Shown: positions 35,729 through 45,070, counted from the stretch's first letter. The stretch is 64,000 bases of DNA from Labrenzia sp. R4_2 (GCF_017743865.1 NZ_JAGHRJ010000009.1:87032-151031), one strand, 5' to 3'. Numbers and translations are program-made. The notes: a model not told the origin generated them from the letters alone.

Positions 35729-37690
35729 ATGACGCTTCGACCCGGCTACAGCCGCTACATACTTCCAATGGTGGTAATCGCGTTTGCGTTTGCTTTGTCG
35801 ATCAGCAGTGTCGAATTGCTCCAGAAAAAACACGACGTAGAGGCTAAAGACGATGCTCTGCATGCCCTCATCACATCTTCCAGCCTGCTCAATACCCATC
35901 GTCTGGAAAGCCTTCTGACGAGTGCGCTTTACAACTCCGACTTCGAGTATCAAGCCCGCGTCGCCAGAGCTTTCGTCCGCTTTCAGAACGCTCTCAATTC
36001 CTGGCACGTGAACCCGTTGCTGGAACTTGGCCCACAAGCGTCTCTCATAACGCGCAGGCTTGCGGATGCTAAAGAGATGGCAGGGTCAATTGAACCTCTG
36101 ATCTCCAATCTGGACAACAGAAGCTCGATTGAACAGGCGCTGGCAAAAGTCCACCAGATCGGAACGTCGTTGAACCAGGTCCGGCATTTGGCCGAAAACC
36201 GTATGTCGTCAATTGCTCAGGAAAGCAACGCGGCTCTTAATCGCCAAGCCCGTATTCAATCGCTTCTTGGCGCTGGATTGATTGCAAGTCTCAGTGCCTG
36301 GGTTTTCTTGCTATTCCGGAGATTGCAGTACTTCGCCAATGAAAGAAAACGCCACGGGTTCAATCTCGCTCGTGCAGCCGCCGAGTTGAGGCACGACCCG
36401 GCCACGGGGCTGATGACACAAAAGGTCTTGATCGAGAAGATCGAGGAACTGCAATCCAAGCGTCGCGACGACCAGGATTTGGTTGTGCTTTATTTTGATC
36501 TGGTCATGCCCTGGACCGGATCCGGATCTGCAAGTGAGACTGATCGCAATTCCATTCTCGCGGCCATTGCCGAGCGGATCCAGCATCAGATCAATCTTGG
36601 GACCGAGTCAGCATGTCTTGCGCGGGCAAGTGGGAGCGGGTTCTTCGTTGCCATGAAGATGGATCGGGAGAGTGGAACAACGGCCTTGGAGATCACCAGT
36701 CGCCTGCGCGGCCATATTCACAGGCCAGTGGCAATTCGCTCCGGTATCTATCCAGTGAACAGTATTGCAGGGATCGCCTTTATCGACCAGGAAGAACGAG
36801 ACCCGGGCGCAGGTCTGCAAAACGCGTTGTTGGCTGTTTCGGAGGAAATAAGGACAGGCCGCAGGGATGTCGGAACATATAAACCGCCCCTGCGAGCGGT
36901 TGCGGAGCGGCAATCCGGCATTTCTCGCGCATTGCTTCAGGCACTCGAACAAGAAGATTGCCTGCCGCATTTTCAGCCGCAATTTAACATGAAGACCGGT
37001 CAAATTGTTGGGATTGAGGCCTTGGCCCGCTGGTATCATCCGCAACTCGGCTGGATTGCACCTGCAGAGGTGATTCCGATCGCCGAGCAGAACGGCTTGA
37101 TCATCCCATTGGAACGCAAAATTATCGAAACGGCCTGCGCTCAGGTTCAGCTGCTGCCGGGGGACGTGGATCTCGCGGTCAACCTGTCTGTGCCGCACAT
37201 GCTCCATGGGGATGTTGCCCCGATGATCGAGGATTGCCTGAGCAGCACGGGCCTCCCGGCCGAGCGGCTGAAGGTAGAGGTTGCAGCAGGCCGGCTCCTT
37301 AACACGTTCGACCGTGTCCATGGTTGCCTTGAGGATCTGCGTTCGCTGGGTGTCACCCTATCCTTGGACAACTTTGGCACGCCAGCCTCCGCCTTGTCCG
37401 GCATCCTTCAATACAAATGGGATGAAGTGAAAATCGACACGTCTCTGACGAAGATCCTGCGGGACGGCGACGCGGGGCATGGCCTGATAGCGATGGCCTT
37501 GACCATGGTGAAGAGCCTTGAGTCCACTGCGCTCATCGAAGGGATTGAGACGATCGAACAGCGTGATATGCTGACCGCGCTTGGCTGTGAACTGGGGCAG
37601 GGGTATCTCTTTGGCGGCCCCATGGCGATCGACGATTTGAATGCCCTTTTCTTTTCTGAACAACCAAACCTTGCGCGGATGCTGATGTGA
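35729..37690 (+). CDS. Membrane GGDEF/EAL protein, GGDEF degenerate
   Basis: A 653-residue cyclic-di-GMP related protein. A first transmembrane helix (residues ~12-30), a ~150-residue periplasmic helical sensor and a second helix (~176-196) come first. A GGDEF-like domain follows in which the signature reads SGSGF (near 299), so it should not make c-di-GMP. The EAL domain keeps GIEALARW (near 427), VKID, IEGIET and LGQGY. However, the usual DDFG is DNFG (near 545), a change at a metal-site Asp that may weaken phosphodiesterase activity. ATG 35729 has GGGA at suitable spacing. It ends 16 bases from the convergent HupE gene. Confidence 0.85.
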   Translation: MTLRPGYSRYILPMVVIAFAFALSISSVELLQKKHDVEAKDDALHALITSSSLLNTHRLESLLTSALYNSDFEYQARVARAFVRFQNALNSWHVNPLLELGPQASLITRRLADAKEMAGSIEPLISNLDNRSSIEQALAKVHQIGTSLNQVRHLAENRMSSIAQESNAALNRQARIQSLLGAGLIASLSAWVFLLFRRLQYFANERKRHGFNLARAAAELRHDPATGLMTQKVLIEKIEELQSKRRDDQDLVVLYFDLVMPWTGSGSASETDRNSILAAIAERIQHQINLGTESACLARASGSGFFVAMKMDRESGTTALEITSRLRGHIHRPVAIRSGIYPVNSIAGIAFIDQEERDPGAGLQNALLAVSEEIRTGRRDVGTYKPPLRAVAERQSGISRALLQALEQEDCLPHFQPQFNMKTGQIVGIEALARWYHPQLGWIAPAEVIPIAEQNGLIIPLERKIIETACAQVQLLPGDVDLAVNLSVPHMLHGDVAPMIEDCLSSTGLPAERLKVEVAAGRLLNTFDRVHGCLEDLRSLGVTLSLDNFGTPASALSGILQYKWDEVKIDTSLTKILRDGDAGHGLIAMALTMVKSLESTALIEGIETIEQRDMLTALGCELGQGYLFGGPMAIDDLNALFFSEQPNLARMLM

Positions 37691-37706
37691 TTTCAGGCGC
37701 GATCAC

Positions 37707-38720
37707 TCAAAGACCGGCAATCGCCGCTGTTCGCTCCAGGGTCCAGTACATCGCAAGCGTGCCGATCACATAGGTTGGAACAAGCTCCGCCCATCTTGGA
37801 ACTCCGAAGCGAAGGGCCGTGAGCAGGTTCAGCGCGATCAAGATCACGAACACAAAGGCCAGTTGCCCCAGCTCGACGCCAATGTTGAAGAACAAAAGGG
37901 CGATTGGGATCTCGTTTGGCGGCAGGCCGATTTCCGAGAGCGCACCGGCGAACCCGAGGCCATGCAAAAGGCCGAAGGCAAAGGCAACGATCCACGGATA
38001 CCGGTAGGTCAAACTGATCCGGCCACGGGCCGCATGGACGATCTCGACACAAAGAAAAACGATGGACAGCGCAATCGTAGCCTCAACCGGCGCGGACGGC
38101 AGGTTGACATAGCCGAGCGTTGCCAGCGCCAGCGTAATGCTGTGCGCGATTGTAAAGGCGGTGATCGTCTTGACCAAACGCCAACCGTTGCGCACGACAA
38201 TCATCAGTCCGAACACAAACAGAAGATGATCCAGTCCTTCGAGAATGTGCTCGAACCCGAGCTTCGTGTACCGGGAGGCTGCCTTCACGATGGATCCGGA
38301 CCCGGCAAGATACTCCTCAAGATCAACAACAATGGCATCGCCTTGGCGTGAGGCGAGTCTGGTGAGGGGATCTTGCTCGAACCAGCGCACAGTCAGCAAC
38401 GCGCCATCGCGTTTCCAGGGGAGGATGAGCTGGTCGTCAGACGTCAGGGCCGTTTGGCAGGTAAATCGGAAAAGCACCAGATACGACCCACGTTCTCCGC
38501 GCGGTGATCCTTCGAAGGTGCACCGGTCCGGCAAAACGGGCGTCGTGATTGCACTGGCAAGCCGCTGCGGAACCTTTGAGAGAAGCTCATAGGTGCCTGG
38601 AGCTGTTTCGATCAGCTCGGCTTTATCGACACCCAGCGAGTGTGCTGATGCCGATGCGGGCCACAACCAAGCCGCCAATACCACCAACACAAGCGCTGCA
38701 ATCGGGTGTGCCTTAGTCAT
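37707..38720 (-). CDS. Long HupE/UreJ-type membrane protein
   Basis: A 337-residue protein of the HupE/UreJ_2 type. A signal peptide (VLVVLAAWLWPASASA|HS) is followed by a ~130-residue extracytoplasmic beta domain. A membrane domain then starts at the conserved GFEHILEGLDHLLFVFGLM near 155, with ITAFTIAHSITLALATLGYVNLP and FAFGLLHGLGFAGAL. His-rich helices suggest transition-metal handling; HupE and UreJ relatives are nickel permeases, but transport by this long form is not proven. ATG 38720 overlaps the PPIase gene by eight bases. Last gene of a four-gene cluster. Confidence 0.82.
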   Translation of the reverse strand: MTKAHPIAALVLVVLAAWLWPASASAHSLGVDKAELIETAPGTYELLSKVPQRLASAITTPVLPDRCTFEGSPRGERGSYLVLFRFTCQTALTSDDQLILPWKRDGALLTVRWFEQDPLTRLASRQGDAIVVDLEEYLAGSGSIVKAASRYTKLGFEHILEGLDHLLFVFGLMIVVRNGWRLVKTITAFTIAHSITLALATLGYVNLPSAPVEATIALSIVFLCVEIVHAARGRISLTYRYPWIVAFAFGLLHGLGFAGALSEIGLPPNEIPIALLFFNIGVELGQLAFVFVILIALNLLTALRFGVPRWAELVPTYVIGTLAMYWTLERTAAIAGL

Positions 38721-39591
38721 TCGGCCCGCCCTCAACCGGCTCGACCACAACAAGATAGTTCTGCCGCATGTCGTCCAGCGCTGCATCGAGCAGCTCGTTG
38801 GATTTTGCCGACAGCCAATGCGTCGAGATCCAGTCTTGGGCCAGTTCATAAGTTGGCGTGCGCGGCGGGTTCCGATTGATCACACGAAGAAAATGGGCGG
38901 ATCCCGTTGGGGATACATAAGGACCGCGCCAGTCCTGGTCGTCTTCGCTGACCGAGAGCAAGTCCTTGGCAGGTTCGGTGCCAAAGAGGCCCGCAAGCCG
39001 GCGTTGATCGAGAAACCGCAGACGGTATCCGAGCCGTGTATCCAAGTCCCCGAGAGTGGAGGGATCTCCGGCCTGATTGAGCGCGTCCAGAATGCCATCT
39101 GGTATCGTATCAGGATCTGAGAACATGACATGGTTCAGATCGAGGCTCGGCGGACTGGTAAAGGCGTCCTGGTTGGCCTCAAAATGGGCGCGCAAGTCGT
39201 CTTCGGACGGTTCGGGTATGTCGCTTCCAATAAAAAAGCGCATGTTTTGCAACAGCAACCCACGGACCCGGGAGCTGTCGGTAAACCCGCGTGCCTTTGC
39301 TTCCCGCACGAGGATTTCCTCCTCGATGAAAGCGTCGACAATTCGCTGTTTGTCGTCATCGCTCAACGAGCGAAGGCGCAAGTCTTCTTCCTGGGAAAAG
39401 AGGTATCTTTGGGCTTCCGCATCAACAACGATCACCTCCCGCTCATCTCCGCCAATGATGCCTTGCGCAACAAAGAGACCCGCTGCCAGAAGCAGGAAAT
39501 GCAATAAAGGTTCGCGGAGAAACCGCCGGAGAAATGAGACTTCAGATGGGTTGTCTTCTTGATGTTTTTCGGAAGAATCTTGTGAGGTCAT
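38713..39591 (-). CDS. Membrane-anchored parvulin-like peptidyl-prolyl isomerase
   Basis: A 292-residue protein with one N-terminal transmembrane anchor (LLHFLLLAAGLFVAQGIIG, residues ~29-47). A SurA/PpiD-like helical region (IVDAFIEEEILVREAKARGFTDSSRVRGLLLQNMRF) and a C-terminal PPIC-like segment (WRGPYVSPTGSAHFLRVINRNP) follow. The predicted location is periplasmic. Such genes are commonly found beside HupE/UreJ_2 genes, as here, suggesting a chaperone for the membrane protein or a periplasmic partner. The catalytic parvulin core is shortened, so activity is uncertain. Confidence 0.78.
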   Translation of the reverse strand: MTSQDSSEKHQEDNPSEVSFLRRFLREPLLHFLLLAAGLFVAQGIIGGDEREVIVVDAEAQRYLFSQEEDLRLRSLSDDDKQRIVDAFIEEEILVREAKARGFTDSSRVRGLLLQNMRFFIGSDIPEPSEDDLRAHFEANQDAFTSPPSLDLNHVMFSDPDTIPDGILDALNQAGDPSTLGDLDTRLGYRLRFLDQRRLAGLFGTEPAKDLLSVSEDDQDWRGPYVSPTGSAHFLRVINRNPPRTPTYELAQDWISTHWLSAKSNELLDAALDDMRQNYLVVVEPVEGGPND

Positions 39592-39600
39592 ACGTCTTCC

Positions 39601-40209
39601 CTAGAGCGCCGCAATGGAGGGGGCTGGTGCAAACTGTATCGCGAGCATCATGGATGAAACAGCCGCAATCCACGCCGCTGCAATCCGGAACGCAACCGGC
39701 AGCATGGCCCAGTGCACCCGTTCATTGAGTACGACGACACATCCGGACAGATAGAGCATCAAGATATTGAGCCCCGCCAAGGAACCGCTCATCGTCACGA
39801 AACGGTCCCACCATAGCCCGCCATCGGGCAAAGACATTGCCCCGAGAAGAAGGCCTGCGATCGCAACACATCCAACTGCGGCAGGAAACAGCCGATTGGC
39901 AGAGGCCGCTGCCAAGGCACTAGTGGCGATGACGACGGTGTAGGCCAGTGTGTCTGACACATCACCACCCGACCAGAAAAGACCGGCGAAGGAACAGCCA
40001 AGAAAGGCTGCCAGCAACCAGCGCACCCTGTCCCTTGGAAACCCGCCGATCAAAAGCCCGGCACTGAGGATCAAAAGGATCTGCGCGGGCGATGAGAGGG
40101 GATGCAGCAAGCCAATATAAAAGCCTTCAATCCCCGGAACCGGGCTGTGGGCTTGCGCCGCGCCGGTCAGACCAACAAGGATTCCAAGACCAATTCCGGC
40201 TGCCCGCAT
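39601..40209 (-). CDS. HupE/UreJ-like small membrane protein
   Basis: A 202-residue protein with a signal-like first helix (GIGLGILVGLTGAAQA|HS) and about six further helices. HSPVPGIEGFYIGLLHPLSSPAQILLILSAGLLIGG is a variant of the HupE HPxxGxDH segment, but the HPxxxxxH spacing is lost, leaving fewer His residues than in the adjacent HupE. ATG 40209 sits two bases after the stop of the upstream gene, so translation is coupled. Probable partner or degenerate paralogue of the metal permease. Confidence 0.7.
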   Translation of the reverse strand: MRAAGIGLGILVGLTGAAQAHSPVPGIEGFYIGLLHPLSSPAQILLILSAGLLIGGFPRDRVRWLLAAFLGCSFAGLFWSGGDVSDTLAYTVVIATSALAAASANRLFPAAVGCVAIAGLLLGAMSLPDGGLWWDRFVTMSGSLAGLNILMLYLSGCVVVLNERVHWAMLPVAFRIAAAWIAAVSSMMLAIQFAPAPSIAAL

Positions 40210-40211
40210 TC

Positions 40212-40808
40212 TCAGACAGCACCAACCAGAAAGGCGACGCTGGCCAGCGATATAACACCGCCGGCACCCCGAACGGCGATCCGTCCAGCCGGCCATTTGA
40301 CGAGAAGACCGAATGCGATCCCGATCATGTGCAGCATGCCGGTCGCAAGCACAAACCCGATCGCATAGGCAAAGACATTGGCGGAGACAGGCAGTTCGGT
40401 TCCGTGGGCATAGCCATGGAAGATTGCAAACAGGCCTACGAGCACGGCAGAGACCCAGATCGGCGCCCGAACTGCCAGTGCGATCATGAGACCCAGGACG
40501 ACAGCTGAAAGCGCAATCCCGGTTTCAACGGCGGGGATCGGAACGCCGAGAATGCCGAGCGCGGCGCCGAAGGCCATCACCAGCGGAAAAACGATCGGCA
40601 GAATCCAGATCGAGGGCGACCCGAGGAAGGCGCCCCACAACCCGACGGCCACCATGGCCGCAACATGATCCCAGCCCAGGATTGGGTGCGCAAACCCGCT
40701 GATGAACCCGCCACCATATCCATGACCGGTATGCGCCAGCGCAGGCGCCGCCAACGCCACAGAGACAAGAACAAAAACGCCAGAAAAAACTGTGGCTCTG
40801 GAATGCAT
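40212..40808 (-). CDS. HupE/UreJ family metal (nickel) permease
   Basis: A 198-residue inner-membrane protein of the classical HupE/UreJ family. A cleavable-type N-terminus (VFVLVSVALAAPALA|HTGHG) is followed by HPILGWDHVAAMVAVGLWG near 41, the metal-binding signature, and FAIFHGYAHGTELP near 128. Family members import nickel for hydrogenase or urease; neither enzyme is in the window. The gene lies 252 bases downstream of a secreted ureohydrolase on the same strand, so metal supply to that enzyme is an attractive but untested idea. Confidence 0.88.
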   Translation of the reverse strand: MHSRATVFSGVFVLVSVALAAPALAHTGHGYGGGFISGFAHPILGWDHVAAMVAVGLWGAFLGSPSIWILPIVFPLVMAFGAALGILGVPIPAVETGIALSAVVLGLMIALAVRAPIWVSAVLVGLFAIFHGYAHGTELPVSANVFAYAIGFVLATGMLHMIGIAFGLLVKWPAGRIAVRGAGGVISLASVAFLVGAV

Positions 40809-41060
40809 GAATGACCCCCACTCGGAATTGGACTCTCACCTTAGTATGGGCGAGACTAAAGGTAGAGCAGCGTATTGGATATGCCGATTGTGCACCAAAA
40901 TTAACAGCGTCGGTTTCAAGCCTTAGAAAAAGACCGACAAACCAAACTTGATCTGTGCATCCGCTCCGCCTTTTGGATGTGCCGCCAGGCCATAGCCGCC
41001 AATGGGAGGAAAGCCCCCAGAACAAAGCGCGACCGTACCCAGCGGCCGCGCTGCTCGTTT

Positions 41061-42338
41061 CTATTCGGCGCTGTTGTCCTTCAGCATGGCCGGGTGGACA
41101 TAGTTCGGATCGGTAATCCCAGACTGGCGTGCGGCATAGGCTGCGAAAACGTGCCGTTGGAGGCGGTTGATTGCATTGGCCGTGTTTCGGCGGCGATCGT
41201 CCAGCAATGGCGAATACTCAGAGAAATCGATCATAATCACTTCGTTTTGGAGGAAGATCATCCGCAGAAGTTGCATCATTTCCTTGGTGGTAAAACCACC
41301 GATCTCCGGGTTGGACACACCCGGGACATGCGCAGGATCAATCACGTCCATGTCAACGGAGATGTAGATGCGTCGTCCTTCCAGTTCCGCCAGCAATTCG
41401 TTCGCAGTTTCTTGAAAGCCATTTCTCTCAAAGCGGGGCATGAAGTAGTAATTGGTCTGGTTGTTGAACATCCAGTCCATACGCTCCACGCTCTCATAGG
41501 CACCGCGCAATCCCACATGGAAGATTTGATCGCCGTCAGCGAGACCTTGTTCATGTGCGAAACGCAAAGCACGTCCCCCGTGTGTGAACATCCCGAGTGT
41601 TCCATCCGGCGGGGCAAGATCCGTGTGAGCGTCGAAATGCACAATCGTGAAGCTCTTCGGGCCGAAATGATCGTACAGCGCCATCAATGATGCGACCTGA
41701 GTTCCGTGATCTCCGCCGATCACCATTGGCATTGCGCCGCCATCGAGAATCTCTTTGAAAACAAGGGCCTGATTGGCAAAGTTTTGCATCATCAACGTTG
41801 GATGCTGGTTTGCATTGCCATAATCAACAATGTTGAGTTCTTCGAAGTACTCGTTGTTGAACCACATGTCGTGGCCAGCCTGCGCGAAGTCGTAATTATG
41901 GTTCAGACGTAGATAGTTTGCAGCCCATCCGTTGCCGCTGGCAGGATTGTATTCGGAAGGTGCGCCAACGATTGCAATGTCAACTTCGCCTGCAATCAGG
42001 TCTTCGGTCGTCATTGCATAAGGAAGGCCGAAATACGTCGGAAAAGCATGTTTCGTTGGGAGGACGTGATACCGCTGAAGATCAATGGGTCCGGGCTCGC
42101 GTTGAGGATTGTCACCGACCATATCCTTGCGGAGGTAATACTTGTCCCAGCCCTCATCAAGAATTTGAATGTTCGGATTATCCGGGTCACGCCATGGGAC
42201 GAGCGTCTCAGGGATGCCGTCGATGCGCCGGTCATCCGAGAGATCAGGGGCGGGATTGTCCTGGGCGAAAGCAGGACTGGCTGCAACGGATCCGATACCG
42301 AGTGCCAGGCACGCAAAAATGCTCTTACGTATGTTCAT
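41061..42338 (-). CDS. Secreted arginase/agmatinase-family ureohydrolase 1
   Basis: A 425-residue binuclear-metal hydrolase with, unusually, a Sec signal peptide (MNIRKSIFACLALGIGSVAASPAFA|QD). All metal-ligand motifs are intact: GGDH 208-211, DAHTD 236-240 and SVDMDVIDP 327-335. The family removes urea from guanidino compounds (arginine, agmatine, guanidinobutyrate, guanidine); the substrate here is unknown. An extra ~90-residue N-terminal region precedes the catalytic fold. ATG 42338 follows GGAGGAG, which can pair with an upstream CTCCTCC. It is divergent from its AraC neighbour, and the HupE cluster is downstream. Confidence 0.88.
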   Translation of the reverse strand: MNIRKSIFACLALGIGSVAASPAFAQDNPAPDLSDDRRIDGIPETLVPWRDPDNPNIQILDEGWDKYYLRKDMVGDNPQREPGPIDLQRYHVLPTKHAFPTYFGLPYAMTTEDLIAGEVDIAIVGAPSEYNPASGNGWAANYLRLNHNYDFAQAGHDMWFNNEYFEELNIVDYGNANQHPTLMMQNFANQALVFKEILDGGAMPMVIGGDHGTQVASLMALYDHFGPKSFTIVHFDAHTDLAPPDGTLGMFTHGGRALRFAHEQGLADGDQIFHVGLRGAYESVERMDWMFNNQTNYYFMPRFERNGFQETANELLAELEGRRIYISVDMDVIDPAHVPGVSNPEIGGFTTKEMMQLLRMIFLQNEVIMIDFSEYSPLLDDRRRNTANAINRLQRHVFAAYAARQSGITDPNYVHPAMLKDNSAE

Positions 42339-42345
42339 TATCAAT

Positions 42346-42371
42346 CTCCTCCGGCGCTTGTTCGGGAGGAG
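42346..42371 (-). promoter_or_regulatory. Hairpin masking the ureohydrolase 1 Shine-Dalgarno
   Basis: On the minus strand CTCCTCC (complement of 42365-42371) can pair perfectly with GGAGGAG (complement of 42346-42352), closing a 12-base loop. The second arm is the ribosome-binding site, seven bases before the ATG. This could repress translation until opened by heat, a ligand or a protein. Seen in the sequence; the function is inferred. Confidence 0.55.
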
Positions 42372-42596
42372 TTTTCGTAAAGCCCTCATCCCGTTCCAAA
42401 CCGCAAACAACAGCTTGGCGCAGAAAAAAGACTTCTTCTGTCTAAATTGTGCCAAATTTCTCCAATCGTGGGATTTAATTTGACCGCATTTTTAAAACTG
42501 GATCGAATAGGGTGGGAAACACACCAGTCAGGACGCAAGCTGCGATTTGGGAAGTACGTAAAATTACAAATGCAATGACTTAAAGGAAGCTTCGAG

Positions 42597-43550
42597 ATGG
42601 ATTTGGCGCGGTTGACCCTGAAGGATTGTGAAGAAATTGAAGAATTCTTTGTCGCCTCAACCGGCATGAAGCCAGGGTTCACACAGCTGTCAGCAGGCCT
42701 GATAAATTTCACAGTCGAGTGTGTCGATTTGGATGGTGTAACTTTGATTTGGTCCGGAAACGAAGGTTGCCACAGGTGGCATGACGAGGCGCCCGAAACT
42801 GGACTGCATTTTGCGTTCGCAGTGTCCGCCGAAGAACCGATCCTTTTTCAGGGCAGGGAAGTTGACCAATCTCAAATGGCCATGTGGCAGCCGGAGGCCG
42901 AGATGGACTTCCTGATGAAAGGGAAAACTGCATCCATTGATATCGGCATTGAACAGGAGCTGTTGGAAGAGCTTGGCTGGAACGTATCTGGTCCGCCGGT
43001 AATGGGTATCCCCGAAGAAACTCGAGCACGTCTAACATCAACGTGCAAAGCGATCCGCCGCGCTGCGCAACTCCAGTCTTTGCCGAAACGTCCGGAATAC
43101 GCGCAGGCCATCATCCAGGCATGGCGTGACCAGTTGCTTGACGATCTTCAAGATGTAGTCATGCCGTGGGGTGCAAAGGAGTGCCCGGCAGCACAGTCAG
43201 CAGATCGACCGACGCCTTACCAGCTGATCCGGCTTGCCGAGACCTTTTTCAACGGACTGCCACCCGACCAAATGCCCGATATGGAGAACCTGAGCAAGGA
43301 GATAGGCGTGTCCCGCAGATCCCTGTTTAGAGCCTTTCAAGAGCATTTGGGGCTTGGTCCGCGCAGATATTTTGAACTAAAGCGGTTAAACATGCTGCGC
43401 CGGGACCTGAAAGCCCACGCCCCGGATGAGACCACGGTCACCGATCTGGCCCTTAAAAATGGTTTTGTGCAGTTTGGGAGGCTGTCCCAGCTCTACAAAA
43501 ACCAGTTCGGAGAACTACCAAGCACAACGCTCCGCGCCCGTTCGAATTAG
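42597..43550 (+). CDS. AraC-family regulator 1
   Basis: A 317-residue transcription factor. A ~200-residue N-terminal sensor (TGMKPGFTQLSAGLINFTVECVDLDGVTLIWSG) precedes a C-terminal pair of helix-turn-helix motifs (NLSKEIGVSRRSLFRAFQEHLGLGPRRYFELKRLNMLRRDL and VTDLALKNGFVQFGRLSQLYKNQFGELPS). ATG 42597 follows AAAGGAAG. It is divergent from ureohydrolase 1 across 258 bases and is clearly paralogous to the second AraC gene at 45203 over its whole length. It probably controls the adjacent ureohydrolase in response to a guanidino compound; the effector is unknown. Confidence 0.9.
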   Translation: MDLARLTLKDCEEIEEFFVASTGMKPGFTQLSAGLINFTVECVDLDGVTLIWSGNEGCHRWHDEAPETGLHFAFAVSAEEPILFQGREVDQSQMAMWQPEAEMDFLMKGKTASIDIGIEQELLEELGWNVSGPPVMGIPEETRARLTSTCKAIRRAAQLQSLPKRPEYAQAIIQAWRDQLLDDLQDVVMPWGAKECPAAQSADRPTPYQLIRLAETFFNGLPPDQMPDMENLSKEIGVSRRSLFRAFQEHLGLGPRRYFELKRLNMLRRDLKAHAPDETTVTDLALKNGFVQFGRLSQLYKNQFGELPSTTLRARSN

Positions 43551-43645
43551 CGCCTCGGAAAGTCTGCTAGCTCCACGCCGGCCATCGTCAAAGCCTTCAA
43601 ACACACCCAGTTTCGATAATCCGCAATATGCAAATAGTGCCAAAA

Positions 43646-43676
43646 ACATCTGTGAAATCAGATGTGTAAGTATTTT
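43646..43676 (+). terminator. Probable terminator after AraC regulator 1
   Basis: Arms ACATCTG (43646-43652) and CAGATGT (43659-43665) with a six-base loop, then GTAAGTATTTTTG. It lies about 95 bases after the stop, in the convergent gap with ureohydrolase 2. Confidence 0.6.
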
Positions 43677-43795
43677 TGCGTAGCCTCTCAAAAACAGTCC
43701 GATTCAGCACTCTGACGGAGCAGGACAATTTGAACAAAACGACCCGTTTACACGGGCCGTGAATGTGGCGTGCCACAAAGACTGTTTTACTTGTC

Positions 43796-45070
43796 TTAGG
43801 GCTCTCCGGAAACGCGAGGGTGGATGTATTTTGGATCCATTCCTTCTTTCTTCATCGCGATTCCGGTCAGGAACTGGAACATGGTCCGGCGTACAAGACG
43901 TGCTGTCTGCTGGCCCTTGTTGTCGTAGAACGGATTAAATTCTACAAAATCGGCCCCAACGATAGTCTTTGTCGCCGCGAATTCGCGCAACAACGGAAAC
44001 AGGTCCTCGGGCTTTGATCCAATTGGAGACGAAGAACCGGTGCCAGGCGCGTAGGCCATATCGAATGTGTCGATGTCGAAGGAAACATAGACAAGATCGA
44101 TATCCTTGAGGTCCTCATAGATTTTGTCGAAAGTTTCCCGAACGCCATCCCGGCGGATTTCGTGGATGTGGTAAACCTTGGCGCCATCTGCTGCCGCCTT
44201 GTCGTATTCCTCGGCACCGAAGACAGGAGTCGACATTCCATACTGAATGATATGGCGCCCCTCTACCATACCTTCTTCGACGGCCCGGTTCATGAAAACG
44301 CCGGAGTGGTAATAAGCTCCGAATTTCCCGAGGCCCATATCCCGGTCGAGATGTACATCAAAATGTAGAATGGCGACATTGTTCTTGCCATAGACATCGA
44401 CGATCCCGCGGTAAGTCCCGTTCGGCACCGAGTGGTCTCCCCCGACGATGAATGGAATGGCGCCAACGGATGCCACCTCCCGCGTCACACGCCGGATTTC
44501 TTCCATCGTGTGTGATTGATTGTAGGGATTAAGACCAACATCGCCATAATCAACCGCGTTCAGGATTGTGAACGGTGCGATCAAAGTCTCGTACTCGATC
44601 CAGCTCAATGGGAATTGCGGGTCACCATAGCCGCCGTAATCGCGTGTGGTGCGCACTTCGGCAGGGGCCCACATGTTTCCGGCAGAATGAGGGAGCGCGC
44701 CCGTAGGTGCCCCAAAGATAGCGATATCGATCTCACCTGCTTTCAAGTCTTCCGGAGTGATTGCAACCGGAAGCTTGAAGAAAGTTTGAATGCCAACCGG
44801 TTCCATTTGCAAATTATAGCGCTGGATGTCGATCGGCCCGGGTTCTTTGCCGCCAGTACCTTCCCGCAGTTCCCGCCAGATGTTGGTCGACTTGTCCTGC
44901 TTGATGTTCATCTTGGTCGGATCGCCCGGGACTTCATGCGGCATGGGGCCGATGTTTTCATTCGGCGCAGCCTCGGCAATGTCCTTGAGCATCTGTGCAT
45001 GGCTCGGGGAGACCATCGAGGCGATTAGCCCCAACGCCACCACTGGCAAACCCAGCTTTTTAAATTGCAT
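43796..45070 (-). CDS. Secreted arginase/agmatinase-family ureohydrolase 2
   Basis: A 424-residue paralogue of ureohydrolase 1 with its own Sec signal peptide (LGLPVVALGLIASMVSPSHA|QM). Metal motifs: GGDH 210-213, DVHLD 238-242 (the usual Ala is Val, ligands kept) and SFDIDTFD 330-337, followed by MAYAPG where most relatives have a Pro. Shared features such as KEPGPIDIQRYNL and EDLKAGEIDIAIFGAPTG show common descent with copy 1, but the active-site surroundings differ, suggesting another substrate. ATG 45070 has AAGGAGG at ideal spacing. It is divergent from AraC regulator 2. Confidence 0.88.
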   Translation of the reverse strand: MQFKKLGLPVVALGLIASMVSPSHAQMLKDIAEAAPNENIGPMPHEVPGDPTKMNIKQDKSTNIWRELREGTGGKEPGPIDIQRYNLQMEPVGIQTFFKLPVAITPEDLKAGEIDIAIFGAPTGALPHSAGNMWAPAEVRTTRDYGGYGDPQFPLSWIEYETLIAPFTILNAVDYGDVGLNPYNQSHTMEEIRRVTREVASVGAIPFIVGGDHSVPNGTYRGIVDVYGKNNVAILHFDVHLDRDMGLGKFGAYYHSGVFMNRAVEEGMVEGRHIIQYGMSTPVFGAEEYDKAAADGAKVYHIHEIRRDGVRETFDKIYEDLKDIDLVYVSFDIDTFDMAYAPGTGSSSPIGSKPEDLFPLLREFAATKTIVGADFVEFNPFYDNKGQQTARLVRRTMFQFLTGIAMKKEGMDPKYIHPRVSGEP

